Assembly (NCBI GenBank): GCA_937925605.1
Contig: CALALV010000140.1
Coordinates: 1 to 64,000 of the forward strand
Source of the DNA: an uncultured Woeseia sp.
Lineage (GTDB): Bacteria > Pseudomonadota > Gammaproteobacteria > Steroidobacterales > Woeseiaceae
DNA length: 64,000 bases
Reading direction: 5' to 3'
Below the pieces are notes generated by a model that worked only from the letters and a program-made list of their open reading frames with translations, did not search any database and had not been told where the DNA came from. Below, piece after piece: positions 24,925 to 33,521 of this stretch; the first letter of the stretch is position 1, and each line of letters opens with the position of its first letter. The translations under genes were made by a program, and so were the position numbers.

Positions 24925-25027
24925 CGTCACGCTGTCGTCACAGGCGTGACGACCTGTCGCGAATTCTGTGACGGATTGCGTGATCCGGGGCATTCCTGCT
25001 GGCGGCGGGTCGTAACTTTCTGTGACA
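24925..25027. promoter_or_regulatory. Cluster of GTGACG half-sites before the hybrid kinase gene
   Basis: CGTCAC or its complement GTGACG occurs at 24925-24930, 24936-24941, 24946-24951 and 24968-24973, with a GTGACA at 25022-25027. The second and third copies make a perfect inverted repeat with a 4-bp centre. A possible -10, GATAAT, is at 25055-25060. The pattern suggests a multi-site regulator, not identified. Confidence 0.4.
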
Positions 25028-25074
25028 TCGGCAGGTCAACCTCACGAAATCATTGATAATCCCGGCTCGGGCCG

Positions 25075-27807
25075 GTGCCCGGGGACCTCGCGACTGCCGT
25101 GCTGCAACAATCCATCAAAGCCTGTGTCGCCTGGCTGCTGGTCAGCCTGTCGCTCGCTTCCGCGCAAGCCGCGGAGCGCACGACCGCGCGCGTCATGCTC
25201 GTGCACGGGGTCTGGGCGTCGTCCATCTGGGAGAAGTCGGTGCGCGCCGAACTGGAGAACGCGCTCGCAGACCTGCCAGGCTACACCTTCGAGTTCGCCG
25301 AGCAGTTTCTCGGGTTCTACTCCTACGACGACCCGGCGCCGATCGAGCGTTTTTCCAATCACATCGAGGCGCTGATCATCGAGCAGGACATCGACTTCGT
25401 CGTCTGCGTGATGCCCGCAGCCTGCGAGTTCATGGAGCCGCTCGACATCGCCGATGCGCACCTCGTGACGATCGGCGCGCGCGATACGACCGTGAACGCG
25501 CTGCGCGGCCGCGACAACGCGACGGGCATCCTGACACCCGCTGCCGACGCGATCCGCGAAACCATCGGCCACGCAAGGACGCTGCTTGGCGACGATCGCC
25601 GTATTCACTTTCTCTCCGGCAGCGGCATCAACGATCGCCGCTACGCGCGGCTGGCGGAGCGACTCGTCGCCGATCACTACCCGGACCAGGCCTACGAACT
25701 GCACATCGCGATGCAGGCGAACGACCTGCGCGACGCGGCTGCGGCGCTGGAGCCCGGGCGCGACGTGGCCTTCGTGCTGGCGACCGAGGCCTACGGCGAG
25801 GAGGCCGTGTCGTTTCCCGACGGCTCGCTCGCGCGCACGCTCGCGGCCGCGACGGTGCCGGCCTTCGTCTTCTGGGACGCTGCCCTCGGTACCGGCGTCG
25901 TCGGCGGCAGCACGGTCAGCGCCGCCGGCTACGCGTCGCGGGCGCGCGACGTGATCCGGCTGGTTCTCGACGGCGAGCAACCGCCGAACCAAATCGTCAG
26001 TATCGCGGTCCCCGTCTACGACGCCGCCCAGGTCGAGCGCTGGGGGCTCGACCTGTCGCGGCTCGACGTTCCCGTGCGCCTGGTCAATCGCACGCCGGGC
26101 CTGTGGGAGACGAACCCGGCGCTCGTCGTCGTCTCGCTGGCGACGCTGGCCCTGCTTTTGCTCGTCATCGCGCTGCTGACCGGCTTGCTGCAGCTGAACC
26201 GCCGAGCCTCGCGCGCGCTTGCCGAACGCGAGCGCATCGCGCGCGAGAACGAGGCGAAGTACCGGCTGGTCGCCGAGACCAGCGCGGACGTGATCTGGAC
26301 CTGGGACGTGGAGCGCCGCGCTTTCACCTACTGCAGCCCGGCGATCGAGGCGCTGACCGGCTACCGGGTCGGCGAGTTCGTCGAGCTGCCGGCGGAGCAG
26401 ATCCTGCCGCCGGCGTCGCTCGATCGCATGGAACGGCAGGTCGCCGAGGCCCGCGACACCGCCGTCTTCGAGCTCGAGCACCGGCACAAGGCGGGCGGCA
26501 CGGCGCCGGTCGAAGTGTCGCTGCAGGTGTTCCGGGACGAGGACGGCCGGCCGCTGCGGCTGGTCGGTGTCAGCCGCGACATTCGCGACCGCAAGCGCCG
26601 TGAGAAGAAGCGTGCGGAGCGTGGCGAGCAGCTCCGGCAGCGGCAAAAAATGGAATCGCTCGGCACGCTCGCGGCCGGCATCGCCCACGATTTCAACAAC
26701 GTCCTCGGCGTGCTCACGGGGCTCGTCGACCTGCAGGCCGCGGAACTGGGCGACAACGCGGCGGCGCGCGAGCTGAACGGCCGGCTGCGCGAAGCCACCG
26801 ACAGGGCGCGGCTGCTCGTGCGTCGCATCCTGACTTTCAGCCGCCAGTCGGCCGAGCAGAAGACGGACGTCGATCTGCTCCGGTCACTGCGCGCCAGTGT
26901 CGAGCACATCGCGGCGACGCTGCCCGCCGGTATCGACCTGCAGCTGGACCTGCCCGACGGCGAGGGCGCGGCCGTCATCAGCGGCGACGGCGAGCGCGTC
27001 GAGCAGGCGCTGATCAACCTGCTGACGAACGCGGTGGAGGCGATCGGGGAGGCAGGTAGCGTGCGCGTTTCCCTGGAGTGCATGCGGCCAGTCGTTGCCG
27101 AGGCTCTCGATGTCGGCCGGGTCGAGCCGCGCGACTACGCAAGAATTCGCATAGAGGACACGGGCCCCGGGATCCCGGACGATTCCCTGCCGCGCGTGTT
27201 CGAGCCGTTCTACACGAGCAAGCAGCTCGGCAGCGGGATCGGCCTGTCGATCGTGCACGGCGTCGTGACCGAGCACGACGGCGCGATCAGGGTCAATTCC
27301 CAGGCCGGGCAGGGTACGCGCTTCGACATCTACCTGCCGCTTGCAGATGCTTCGACGGCCGCGCGCGTGGCCGACGTCGCACCCAGCTCGCCGCTCGCGC
27401 CGGACCGCGACCCGGAGTCGAGGCTGCGCGTGCTGCTGATCGATGACCACGAGCAGCTGCTGGACATCGTCGCGCGCATGCTGCGGCGGCTCGGGCACCG
27501 CTGCCTGACCTGCAACGACCCGACCCGCGTGGCCGGCATCCTCGGCGAACACGGCAGTGAACTCGACGTCGTCATCAGCGACTACTCGATGCCCGGCATG
27601 TCGGGCAGCGAGATCATCGAGATGTGCCGACGCGAGTACCCGCACCTGGTCGCCTACCTGTCCACGGGCTACGCGACCCCGGATGCGCGGGCCCTCGCCC
27701 GCAGCGTGGGGGCGGCCGGGCTGCTGCCGAAGCCCATGACGATACGCGACCTCGAGCAGGCGATGCGCACGGCAGAGGCCAACAAGCGCGAGCGGCGCGC
27801 GGGTTGA
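25075..27807 (+). CDS. Hybrid histidine kinase with periplasmic-binding-protein-like sensor
   Basis: A 910-residue protein. A signal anchor (about 10-33) leads into a periplasmic domain (about 38-340) resembling ABC-type solute-binding proteins, then a transmembrane helix near 347-372. The cytoplasm holds a PAS domain (about 395-505), the HisKA box GIAHDFNNVLGVL with phospho-acceptor H538, an ATPase domain (DTGPGIPDD, SGIGLSIVHGVV), and a C-terminal receiver with D836 (ISDYSMPGMSG). The signal is probably a small solute bound outside. The receiver is attached, and no DNA-binding partner is adjacent. GTG at 25075 or GTG at 25099 could be the start; the second leaves a more typical signal peptide. 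Confidence 0.9.
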   Translation: MPGDLATAVLQQSIKACVAWLLVSLSLASAQAAERTTARVMLVHGVWASSIWEKSVRAELENALADLPGYTFEFAEQFLGFYSYDDPAPIERFSNHIEALIIEQDIDFVVCVMPAACEFMEPLDIADAHLVTIGARDTTVNALRGRDNATGILTPAADAIRETIGHARTLLGDDRRIHFLSGSGINDRRYARLAERLVADHYPDQAYELHIAMQANDLRDAAAALEPGRDVAFVLATEAYGEEAVSFPDGSLARTLAAATVPAFVFWDAALGTGVVGGSTVSAAGYASRARDVIRLVLDGEQPPNQIVSIAVPVYDAAQVERWGLDLSRLDVPVRLVNRTPGLWETNPALVVVSLATLALLLLVIALLTGLLQLNRRASRALAERERIARENEAKYRLVAETSADVIWTWDVERRAFTYCSPAIEALTGYRVGEFVELPAEQILPPASLDRMERQVAEARDTAVFELEHRHKAGGTAPVEVSLQVFRDEDGRPLRLVGVSRDIRDRKRREKKRAERGEQLRQRQKMESLGTLAAGIAHDFNNVLGVLTGLVDLQAAELGDNAAARELNGRLREATDRARLLVRRILTFSRQSAEQKTDVDLLRSLRASVEHIAATLPAGIDLQLDLPDGEGAAVISGDGERVEQALINLLTNAVEAIGEAGSVRVSLECMRPVVAEALDVGRVEPRDYARIRIEDTGPGIPDDSLPRVFEPFYTSKQLGSGIGLSIVHGVVTEHDGAIRVNSQAGQGTRFDIYLPLADASTAARVADVAPSSPLAPDRDPESRLRVLLIDDHEQLLDIVARMLRRLGHRCLTCNDPTRVAGILGEHGSELDVVISDYSMPGMSGSEIIEMCRREYPHLVAYLSTGYATPDARALARSVGAAGLLPKPMTIRDLEQAMRTAEANKRERRAG

Positions 27808-27822
27808 CGCCTGCGGCACTCG

Positions 27823-29073
27823 CTACAGGAGCGCGATGAGCAGGCCGGTGGCGGCGGCGGCGACGAGCGGCAGCCCGACGCGCAGTCCGATCGCGCGCCC
27901 GCCGATGAAGAAGCTCATGGCGGCTTTCGTAACCGAGTTGACGGCCGCCGCCAGCACGATGCCGGCGACGAAGACCCCGCCCGTATCCGCTTGTGCGCTC
28001 ATCTGTGCGAATGACAGCGTGATCGCGTCGACGTCGCTGATGCCGGATGTCGCTGCGAGCGCCAGCAAGCCGGCGTCGCCGGTCCACTCCTCGAGCGCGC
28101 GCCCGGCCAGCATGATCGCGGCGAGCAACGCGCCGAAGCCCAGTGCGGAACGCAGGTCCAGCGGGTTTTTCAGCGACCCGCGCAATTCGAAGTCGCGCGC
28201 GACCGGCGTGCGCGCGTAGGCGATGGCCGGCGCGTAAACAATCACCGCCATTGCCAGCGCCGGCGCGAGCAGGGACTTCAGCAGCGCCGGGTTGACGACA
28301 GTAGCGACCAGCAGCATGCGCGGCAGCATCGTGCCGCAGGCAAGCAGGGTGCCCGCAGCCAGCGTGCGCTCGAGCCCCTGCTCGTCGCGCGCCGCGCGCG
28401 ACAGGTGCAGCGTGACTGCTGTCGACGAGGCAAGCCCGCCCAGCAGGCCGGTGAAGACCACACCGCGCTCGACACCTCCGAGGCGCACCGCAACGTAACC
28501 TGCGAAAGACAGCAGCGCTATCAGCACGACCATCCACCAGATGATGTAGGGATTCAGTGCCTGCCAGGGCCCGTAACCCTCGTCCGGCAGCACTGGCAGC
28601 AGGACGACCGAGATCAGCAGCAGCTGCAGGCCTGCATCGAGTTCGCGCTGCGAAAGGACGCTGACAAAGCGATGCAGCCCGGGCTTGTAGTTCAGGATCA
28701 GCGCAGTCGCGACCGCCGCAGAGCCCGCAGACAGGACATTGCCGGCGACGCACAGGGCGCCGAGCACGAACACCAGCAGCGCCGCGACCAGGCTCGTGAT
28801 GCCGACGTCCTCGCTGCGCTTCTGCTTGCCGAGGTACGCCGTCACCAGCACGGCGGCGAGCGCGAGAAAGCCGAAGCCTAGAGCGAGCGCGCCGAGGCGC
28901 TCGGCGAGCAGCGCGGCGACGCCGCCGAACAACCCGATCAGTCCGAACGTGCGCAAGCCGGCGACGCGCCGACCTTCCGGCGCCTCGCGTTCGCGGAAGC
29001 CGCGTTCGATGCCGATGAGCAGACCGATCGCGAGTGCCGCGCCGAGCCGGAACAGCGCATCCTGGGCGTCGAT
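27823..29073 (-). CDS. MgtC/DUF4010-type membrane protein, apparent AUC start
   Basis: A protein of about 416 residues with roughly a dozen hydrophobic helices. The N-terminal part (LGAALAIGLLIGIERGFRER, GLRTFGLIGLFG) is MgtC-like and the C-terminal part (ATSGISDVDAITLSFAQMS) is the DUF4010 block. The frame opens further upstream but no ATG, GTG or TTG is well placed. A perfect GGAGGT (29081-29086) lies 7 nt before an ATC codon at 29073, and starting there gives the short leader seen in relatives. The GTG at 29139 is the alternative. Function is unknown; an envelope or magnesium-related role is suggested for the family. Confidence 0.75.
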   Translation of the reverse strand: MDAQDALFRLGAALAIGLLIGIERGFREREAPEGRRVAGLRTFGLIGLFGGVAALLAERLGALALGFGFLALAAVLVTAYLGKQKRSEDVGITSLVAALLVFVLGALCVAGNVLSAGSAAVATALILNYKPGLHRFVSVLSQRELDAGLQLLLISVVLLPVLPDEGYGPWQALNPYIIWWMVVLIALLSFAGYVAVRLGGVERGVVFTGLLGGLASSTAVTLHLSRAARDEQGLERTLAAGTLLACGTMLPRMLLVATVVNPALLKSLLAPALAMAVIVYAPAIAYARTPVARDFELRGSLKNPLDLRSALGFGALLAAIMLAGRALEEWTGDAGLLALAATSGISDVDAITLSFAQMSAQADTGGVFVAGIVLAAAVNSVTKAAMSFFIGGRAIGLRVGLPLVAAAATGLLIALL

Positions 29074-29230
29074 GGTGATTACCTCCTGGTCCTGGTTTCC
29101 GCAAGCGGAAGATACCGCCGCGGCACAGGATCGCGCCACTCGCACGCGGCAGCGAGCGCGTCGCCTGCGCGATGCGGCACAATGTCCGGGGCCGGGCGAA
29201 CCCCGGTGCCGCCGCGGAGTCCGAAAGTAC

Positions 29231-29992
29231 ATGAAAGCCGTGCTCGTGCTGCTTCTGCCCTGCATTGCGACCGCCGCGGACGACGCACCGCGTACCGGCG
29301 AGTTCGCACTGGGCTACACGCTGACCGAGATCGCCGGGCCGGACGCGGCGCGGGCCGTCGCAGGCGTTGTCGAATCCGACGAGCCGCTGAGCTGGGAGCT
29401 CTACGTGCCACCCGCTTACGATCCGGCCGATCCTCCCGGCGTCGTCGTCTACATCAGCCCGACGTCATCCGGCGAAATACCGCCCGGCTGGCGCGAGATC
29501 CTGGATGCGAAGAACCTGGTCTGGATCGGCGCCAGCGACGCCGGCAACCGCGTATTCAGCGGCCGGCGCGCCGTGCTGGCCCTGCTCGCGCCGCGGGTCG
29601 TAGCGCGGCACTATGCCGTCGACGCCGAACGCTTCTACGTCACCGGCCTGTCCGGCGGCGGCAAGATGGCCGGCCGCGTCGCGGCCGACTACCCGGGCGT
29701 GTTCCGCGGCGCCATCTACAACTGCGGCATCGATCCGCTCGACCGGCACCCGCCGCGCGATCTCGACGAGTTTCGCAAAAACCGCTTCGTGTTCGTGACG
29801 GGGACCTGGGACCAGGCCGAGGAACCGACCCGGAAGGCCTTCCGCAACTACCTGGACCATGGCGTCGACGGCAGCCTGCTGATGGTCATTCCGAAGATGA
29901 CGCACCGCAACCCGGACAGCCACGATTTCGCCGCCGCGCTCGAGTTCCTCGACGGCCGGCTCGCGGCCGCCCGCGCCGAGCTTACCCGGTGA
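29231..29992 (+). CDS. Exported alpha/beta hydrolase, PHB-depolymerase-like
   Basis: A 253-residue protein with a signal peptide (residues 1-16, LLPCIATAA). The core shows a nucleophile elbow GLSGGGKMA with S141, a PPGVVVYISPTSSGE oxyanion-side strand and a late His in MTHRNPDSHDF, the pattern of small esterase-lipase and polyhydroxybutyrate depolymerase-like hydrolases. It probably cleaves an ester outside the cytoplasm. It is divergent from the DUF4010 gene and 43 nt upstream of the flavodoxin-like gene. The substrate is unknown. Confidence 0.8.
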   Translation: MKAVLVLLLPCIATAADDAPRTGEFALGYTLTEIAGPDAARAVAGVVESDEPLSWELYVPPAYDPADPPGVVVYISPTSSGEIPPGWREILDAKNLVWIGASDAGNRVFSGRRAVLALLAPRVVARHYAVDAERFYVTGLSGGGKMAGRVAADYPGVFRGAIYNCGIDPLDRHPPRDLDEFRKNRFVFVTGTWDQAEEPTRKAFRNYLDHGVDGSLLMVIPKMTHRNPDSHDFAAALEFLDGRLAAARAELTR

Positions 29993-30035
29993 GCCGGCCG
30001 CGTCCGCGCGCCTGGACGGTCGGGGGCCCCCGGCG

Positions 30036-30497
30036 ATGACGCGGCTGCTCGCCGTCTGCCACTGCCCCTCGGGCAACACGCGCAGGCTGCGCGATGCGGC
30101 GCTGGACGGCATCGGCTCGCTCGGTCTCGACGACCTCGAGCTCCGCTGCCTCGCGCCGCTCGACGCCGGCGCGACCGACGTCGACTGGTGCGACGGCCTG
30201 CTGCTGGGCACGACCGAGAACTTCGGCTACATGGCCGGTCGCACGAAGGATTTTTTCGAGCGCGTCTACTACCCCTGCCTCGAGAGCAAGCAGGGGCTGC
30301 CGTTCGCGCTCTACATCCGCGCAGGCGAGGACGGCCGCGGCACGCGCGAGGCGATCACGCGGATCACCACGGGCCTGCGCTGGCGCGCGGTCGACGAGCC
30401 GCTGATCCTGCGCGGCGACTACCGCGCCGGGTTCGAGCCCGCGGTGGCGGAACTCGCGATGACGCTCGCGGCCGGGCTGGACGCGGGGGTTTTCTGA
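30036..30497 (+). CDS. Flavodoxin-like FMN protein
   Basis: A 153-residue protein of the flavodoxin-like / NADPH-dependent FMN reductase superfamily. The N-terminal phosphate-binding loop is CHCPSGNTRRL, and TTENFGYMAGRTKDFFERVYYP is the usual flavin-contact segment. It likely carries FMN and shuttles electrons or reduces quinones. Four cysteines are spread along the chain. It ends just before a bidirectional terminator at 30545-30570. Confidence 0.82.
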   Translation: MTRLLAVCHCPSGNTRRLRDAALDGIGSLGLDDLELRCLAPLDAGATDVDWCDGLLLGTTENFGYMAGRTKDFFERVYYPCLESKQGLPFALYIRAGEDGRGTREAITRITTGLRWRAVDEPLILRGDYRAGFEPAVAELAMTLAAGLDAGVF

Positions 30498-30544
30498 GCG
30501 GCCGACTCCGCGGCCGGCAGCGCACGACCGGCGCAAGCGCAAAA

Positions 30545-30570
30545 AAAAGCCCCTCCGGAGAGGGGCTTTT
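30545..30570. terminator. Bidirectional intrinsic terminator
   Basis: A perfect stem AAAAGCCCCTC/GAGGGGCTTTT (30545-30555 with 30560-30570) with a CGGA loop has A runs on one side and T runs on the other. It lies between the flavodoxin-like gene (plus) and the DJ-1/PfpI gene (minus), ending both. Confidence 0.93.
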
Positions 30571-30597
30571 TCGCGCAACGGATCCGCGCTGCGGGTC

Positions 30598-31311
30598 TTA
30601 AGCGGCTTTCGCGCGCTGCTCTTTCAGCAGGTCGCGAATCGCCTCGCCGACGCCGCGCGCCGAGGCCGGGTTCTGGCCGGTGACCAGGCGGCCGTCGACG
30701 GAGACGGATTTCTCGAAGTTGTCGGCTTCTGCGAGCTTCGCGCCGCGCTCCGCCAGCTTGCTGCCGAGCAGGAACGGCACGATCGAGTCCTTCTCGACCG
30801 CCTTCTCCTCGGCGTCGGTGAACACCGAGAGCGTCTTGCCGTCGACCAGCCAGCGGTCGTCGCTCAGCTTGACGTTGACCAGCGCGGCCGGGCCGTGACA
30901 GACGGCCGCGACGACCTTGCCGTCTTCGTACATCTCGCGCGCGGCGCGCTGGACGTCGTCATTGTCCGGCAGGTCCCACATCGTGCCGTGGCCGCCCGGG
31001 AAATACAGTGCCGCGTACTGCGACAGGTCGAGCTTGACGAGAGCCGGCGTGTCCTCGAGCTGCTTTTTCACGCGCTCGTCGCGCATGAATTTCGCGTTGT
31101 CCGCGTCGTCGAGGTCGCGGCTGGACGGGTCGATCGGTGCCGCGCCGCCGGCGGGCGTCGCGAAGTCCACCGTGTACCCGGCCTCGCTCAACACGTCCCA
31201 GGGGCGGGCCGCCTCGGCGAGGTGGAATCCGGTCTTGTCGGCCGACGTATCGCCGGCCTTCCCGAGCCGGTCATGTCCGGTCAGCACGAACAGTACCTTG
31301 CGATGCTGCAT
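30598..31311 (-). CDS. DJ-1/PfpI family protein, HchA-like
   Basis: A 237-residue class I glutamine-amidotransferase-fold protein. The nucleophile elbow AAVCHGPAAL holds C138 followed by H139, and an acidic residue near position 33 (GFHLAEAARPW) completes the DJ-1 triad. GGHGTMWDLP and VTGQNPAS are typical of the Hsp31/YajL-like glyoxalase III and protein chaperone-deglycase group. It probably detoxifies methylglyoxal or protects proteins under stress. The ATG at 31311 follows AAGGAG by 7 nt. The upstream region is unusually AT-rich. Confidence 0.88.
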   Translation of the reverse strand: MQHRKVLFVLTGHDRLGKAGDTSADKTGFHLAEAARPWDVLSEAGYTVDFATPAGGAAPIDPSSRDLDDADNAKFMRDERVKKQLEDTPALVKLDLSQYAALYFPGGHGTMWDLPDNDDVQRAAREMYEDGKVVAAVCHGPAALVNVKLSDDRWLVDGKTLSVFTDAEEKAVEKDSIVPFLLGSKLAERGAKLAEADNFEKSVSVDGRLVTGQNPASARGVGEAIRDLLKEQRAKAA

Positions 31312-31346
31312 CAATACACTCCTTGTATGTTATTGAAAACACAAAA

Positions 31347-31352
31347 ATATTA
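31347..31352 (-). promoter_or_regulatory. -10 candidate for the DJ-1/PfpI gene
   Basis: Read on the minus strand, TAATAT lies in the only AT-rich patch nearby (31321-31360), about 36 nt before the start codon. No good -35 is seen, which would suit an extended or stress-sigma promoter. Confidence 0.35.
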
Positions 31353-31476
31353 GCATTTACTGGAGCAGCTGGCCAGTTTCGTGAAACAGGCGCCCCTGCA
31401 CCCGTGAAACAGCCGGGCTGGCATCGGGTCGCGGCGCGGGCGACGATGGCGGCAGTCTCGACGGCGCGGGGGAACG

Positions 31477-32088
31477 GTGGACATCGACTGGTTGCTGCGC
31501 GGGGACATCGTGCCGCTCTGGCTGAAGCTCGGCTGGACCGCGATGACGCTCGCGATCGTCGTCGTCTACTGGGCAAAGCGCGGGCCGGCGAACTTCCTGT
31601 GGTTCTCGGACATCGCGCTGCTCGGCCTCGTGCCCGGGCTCTGGCTCGAGAGCAGCTTCGTCGTCAGCCTGCTGGCCTGCGCGGTGCTGGTGCCGGAACT
31701 CCTGTGGAGCGTGAGTTTCTTCGGCCGCCTGACCGGGCTGCCACGACTGACCGGGATCGCCGACTACATGTTCGAAGAGCAGAGTCCGCTGTGGCTGCGG
31801 GCAGTGTCGTTATTCCACGTGCCGTTGCTCGCCATGCTGCTCTGGGCGCCTTGGCGGCTCGGCTACGACGCCGCGGTGTATCCCCGGGTGGTGCTGCTGA
31901 CCTGGCTGCTGCTGCTGCTCACGCGGCTGCTGACGAAGCCCGCTGTCAATATCAACCACGTCTACCGGTTGCCGCTGCAGATGGGCCGCGACCTGTCGCC
32001 GGTCAGACACATGACCGTGCTGATGCTGGCAATGCCGCTCGCGCTGCAGCTTCCCGCCCACTTGCTGCTATCGCTGCTGTTCGCCTGA
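31477..32088 (+). CDS. Multi-pass membrane protein of unknown function
   Basis: A 203-residue hydrophobic protein with about six helices; helix-rich segments include LGWTAMTLAIVVVYW and VVLLTWLLLLLTRLL. I do not recognise a named domain. Conserved-looking patches are FLWFSDIALLGLVPGLWLES and a loop with NINHVYRLP. The GTG at 31477 is used because a GGGGGAA site lies just upstream. It precedes the MscS gene by 72 nt on the same strand, but a separate -10 (TATAGT, 32120-32125) is present there, so they need not be one operon. Confidence 0.75.
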   Translation: MDIDWLLRGDIVPLWLKLGWTAMTLAIVVVYWAKRGPANFLWFSDIALLGLVPGLWLESSFVVSLLACAVLVPELLWSVSFFGRLTGLPRLTGIADYMFEEQSPLWLRAVSLFHVPLLAMLLWAPWRLGYDAAVYPRVVLLTWLLLLLTRLLTKPAVNINHVYRLPLQMGRDLSPVRHMTVLMLAMPLALQLPAHLLLSLLFA

Positions 32089-32160
32089 GCGCCGCGCCAG
32101 GCACCGCGCGAACCGGTGGTATAGTCGAACGTCGCCCGCCCGCACCGCCCCGGAGGACGC

Positions 32161-33456
32161 TTGGAACAGCTCATCGCCCGTGCCACGGAATACGCGCTGC
32201 TCGCGTGGGAGTTTCTCAAGCAGCCGTCGATCCTGATCCAGATCGGCATTCTCGTCGTGCTGTTCCCGATTGCCCTGTTGTTGTCCCGCCGCGTGGAGCC
32301 GGCGCTCGAGGCGCAGGCGCGGCGCATCAAGGGCATGCCCGGGCTGCTGCGCCTGATCGTCGCGTTCCTGCGGCGGATGGAGTGGGTGTTTTTCGCAGCC
32401 CTGCTCGGCGTCGCCTACGTCATCACCGGCGTCCTGCCCATGCCGGAGACGAACTACCTGGTCTACAGCGTCATGCTGCTGTCGGCAGCCTGGCTGCTGA
32501 TCTCGGTGATTTCGCACGTCATTCGCAGCCGCACGCTCGGCAAGATCTTCAGCGTCGTCGCCTGGGCCTACGTCGCCGCCGTCATCCTCGGGGTGTCCGA
32601 CGACATTGCGGGCATGCTCGCCGGGGCCAAGTTCGATATCGGTGACACTTCGCTGTCGCTGCTCGGGCTGATCAAGGGGGTCCTGTTTCTCGGCGTGACG
32701 CTGTGGATCGCGCTGACGCTCGGTAACTTCCTCGATCAGCGCGTGCAGCGCGTCGACGAACTGACGCCGTCACTGCGCGTGCTGATTGGCAAGATCGCGC
32801 GCATTGCGCTGCTGGTTTTCGGCGTGCTGATTGCGATGTCGAGCCTCGGCATCAACCTGACCGCGCTGACGGTGCTGTCCGGCGCCGTCGGCGTCGGCAT
32901 CGGCTTCGGCCTGCAGAAAGTCGTGTCGAACTTCATCTCCGGCATCATCATCCTGCTCGATCAGTCCATCAAACCCGGCGACACGATCTCGCTCGGCGAG
33001 ACCTTCGGCTGGATTCGCGAGCTGCGGGCGCGTTTCGTCTCGGTCGTCACGCGCGACGGCCGAGAATTCCTGATCCCGAACGAGGATTTCATCACCCGCG
33101 AAGTGATCAACTGGTCCTTCTCGGATGAGTACGTACGCCTCGACGTGCCGTTCGGCGTCTCCTACTCGTCGGACCCGCACGAGGTCACGCGCCTCGCAAT
33201 CGAGGCCGCCAGCGGCGTCGACCGGGTCGACTCCAGCCGCAACACGCCGGTCTGCTGGATGACCGAATTCGGCGATTCGTCGATCAATTTCCTGCTGCGC
33301 TTCTGGATCCGCGACCCGCAGCAGGGCCTCACGAACATCCGCGGCAAGGTGCTGCTCGCGCTCTGGGATACGTTCAAGGAACACGGCATCAACATCCCGT
33401 TCCCGCACCGCGAAGTGATCATGAAGACGCCGGTCACGGTGCAGCAGGAGAGCTGA
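32161..33456 (+). CDS. Small-conductance mechanosensitive channel MscS family
   Basis: A 431-residue membrane protein. After about five hydrophobic helices comes the pore helix VLSGAVGVGIGFGLQKVVSN with the Gly/Ala pattern of MscS TM3, then the beta domain (SIKPGDTISLGETFGWIREL, FLIPNEDFITREVINWS) and the C-terminal cage. It opens under membrane tension to release solutes on osmotic downshock. The start is TTG at 32161 with GGAGGACGC directly ahead; extended -10 TGGTATAGT at 32117-32125 gives a promoter. It is larger than E. coli MscS, with extra N-terminal helices as in YnaI-type channels. Confidence 0.92.
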   Translation: MEQLIARATEYALLAWEFLKQPSILIQIGILVVLFPIALLLSRRVEPALEAQARRIKGMPGLLRLIVAFLRRMEWVFFAALLGVAYVITGVLPMPETNYLVYSVMLLSAAWLLISVISHVIRSRTLGKIFSVVAWAYVAAVILGVSDDIAGMLAGAKFDIGDTSLSLLGLIKGVLFLGVTLWIALTLGNFLDQRVQRVDELTPSLRVLIGKIARIALLVFGVLIAMSSLGINLTALTVLSGAVGVGIGFGLQKVVSNFISGIIILLDQSIKPGDTISLGETFGWIRELRARFVSVVTRDGREFLIPNEDFITREVINWSFSDEYVRLDVPFGVSYSSDPHEVTRLAIEAASGVDRVDSSRNTPVCWMTEFGDSSINFLLRFWIRDPQQGLTNIRGKVLLALWDTFKEHGINIPFPHREVIMKTPVTVQQES

Positions 33457-33521
33457 GGCCGCCCAGCCAAAATGTGCGCCGTATCGCATCGACCGGGGCC
33501 GCGAATGCCTATGCTCGGTGG

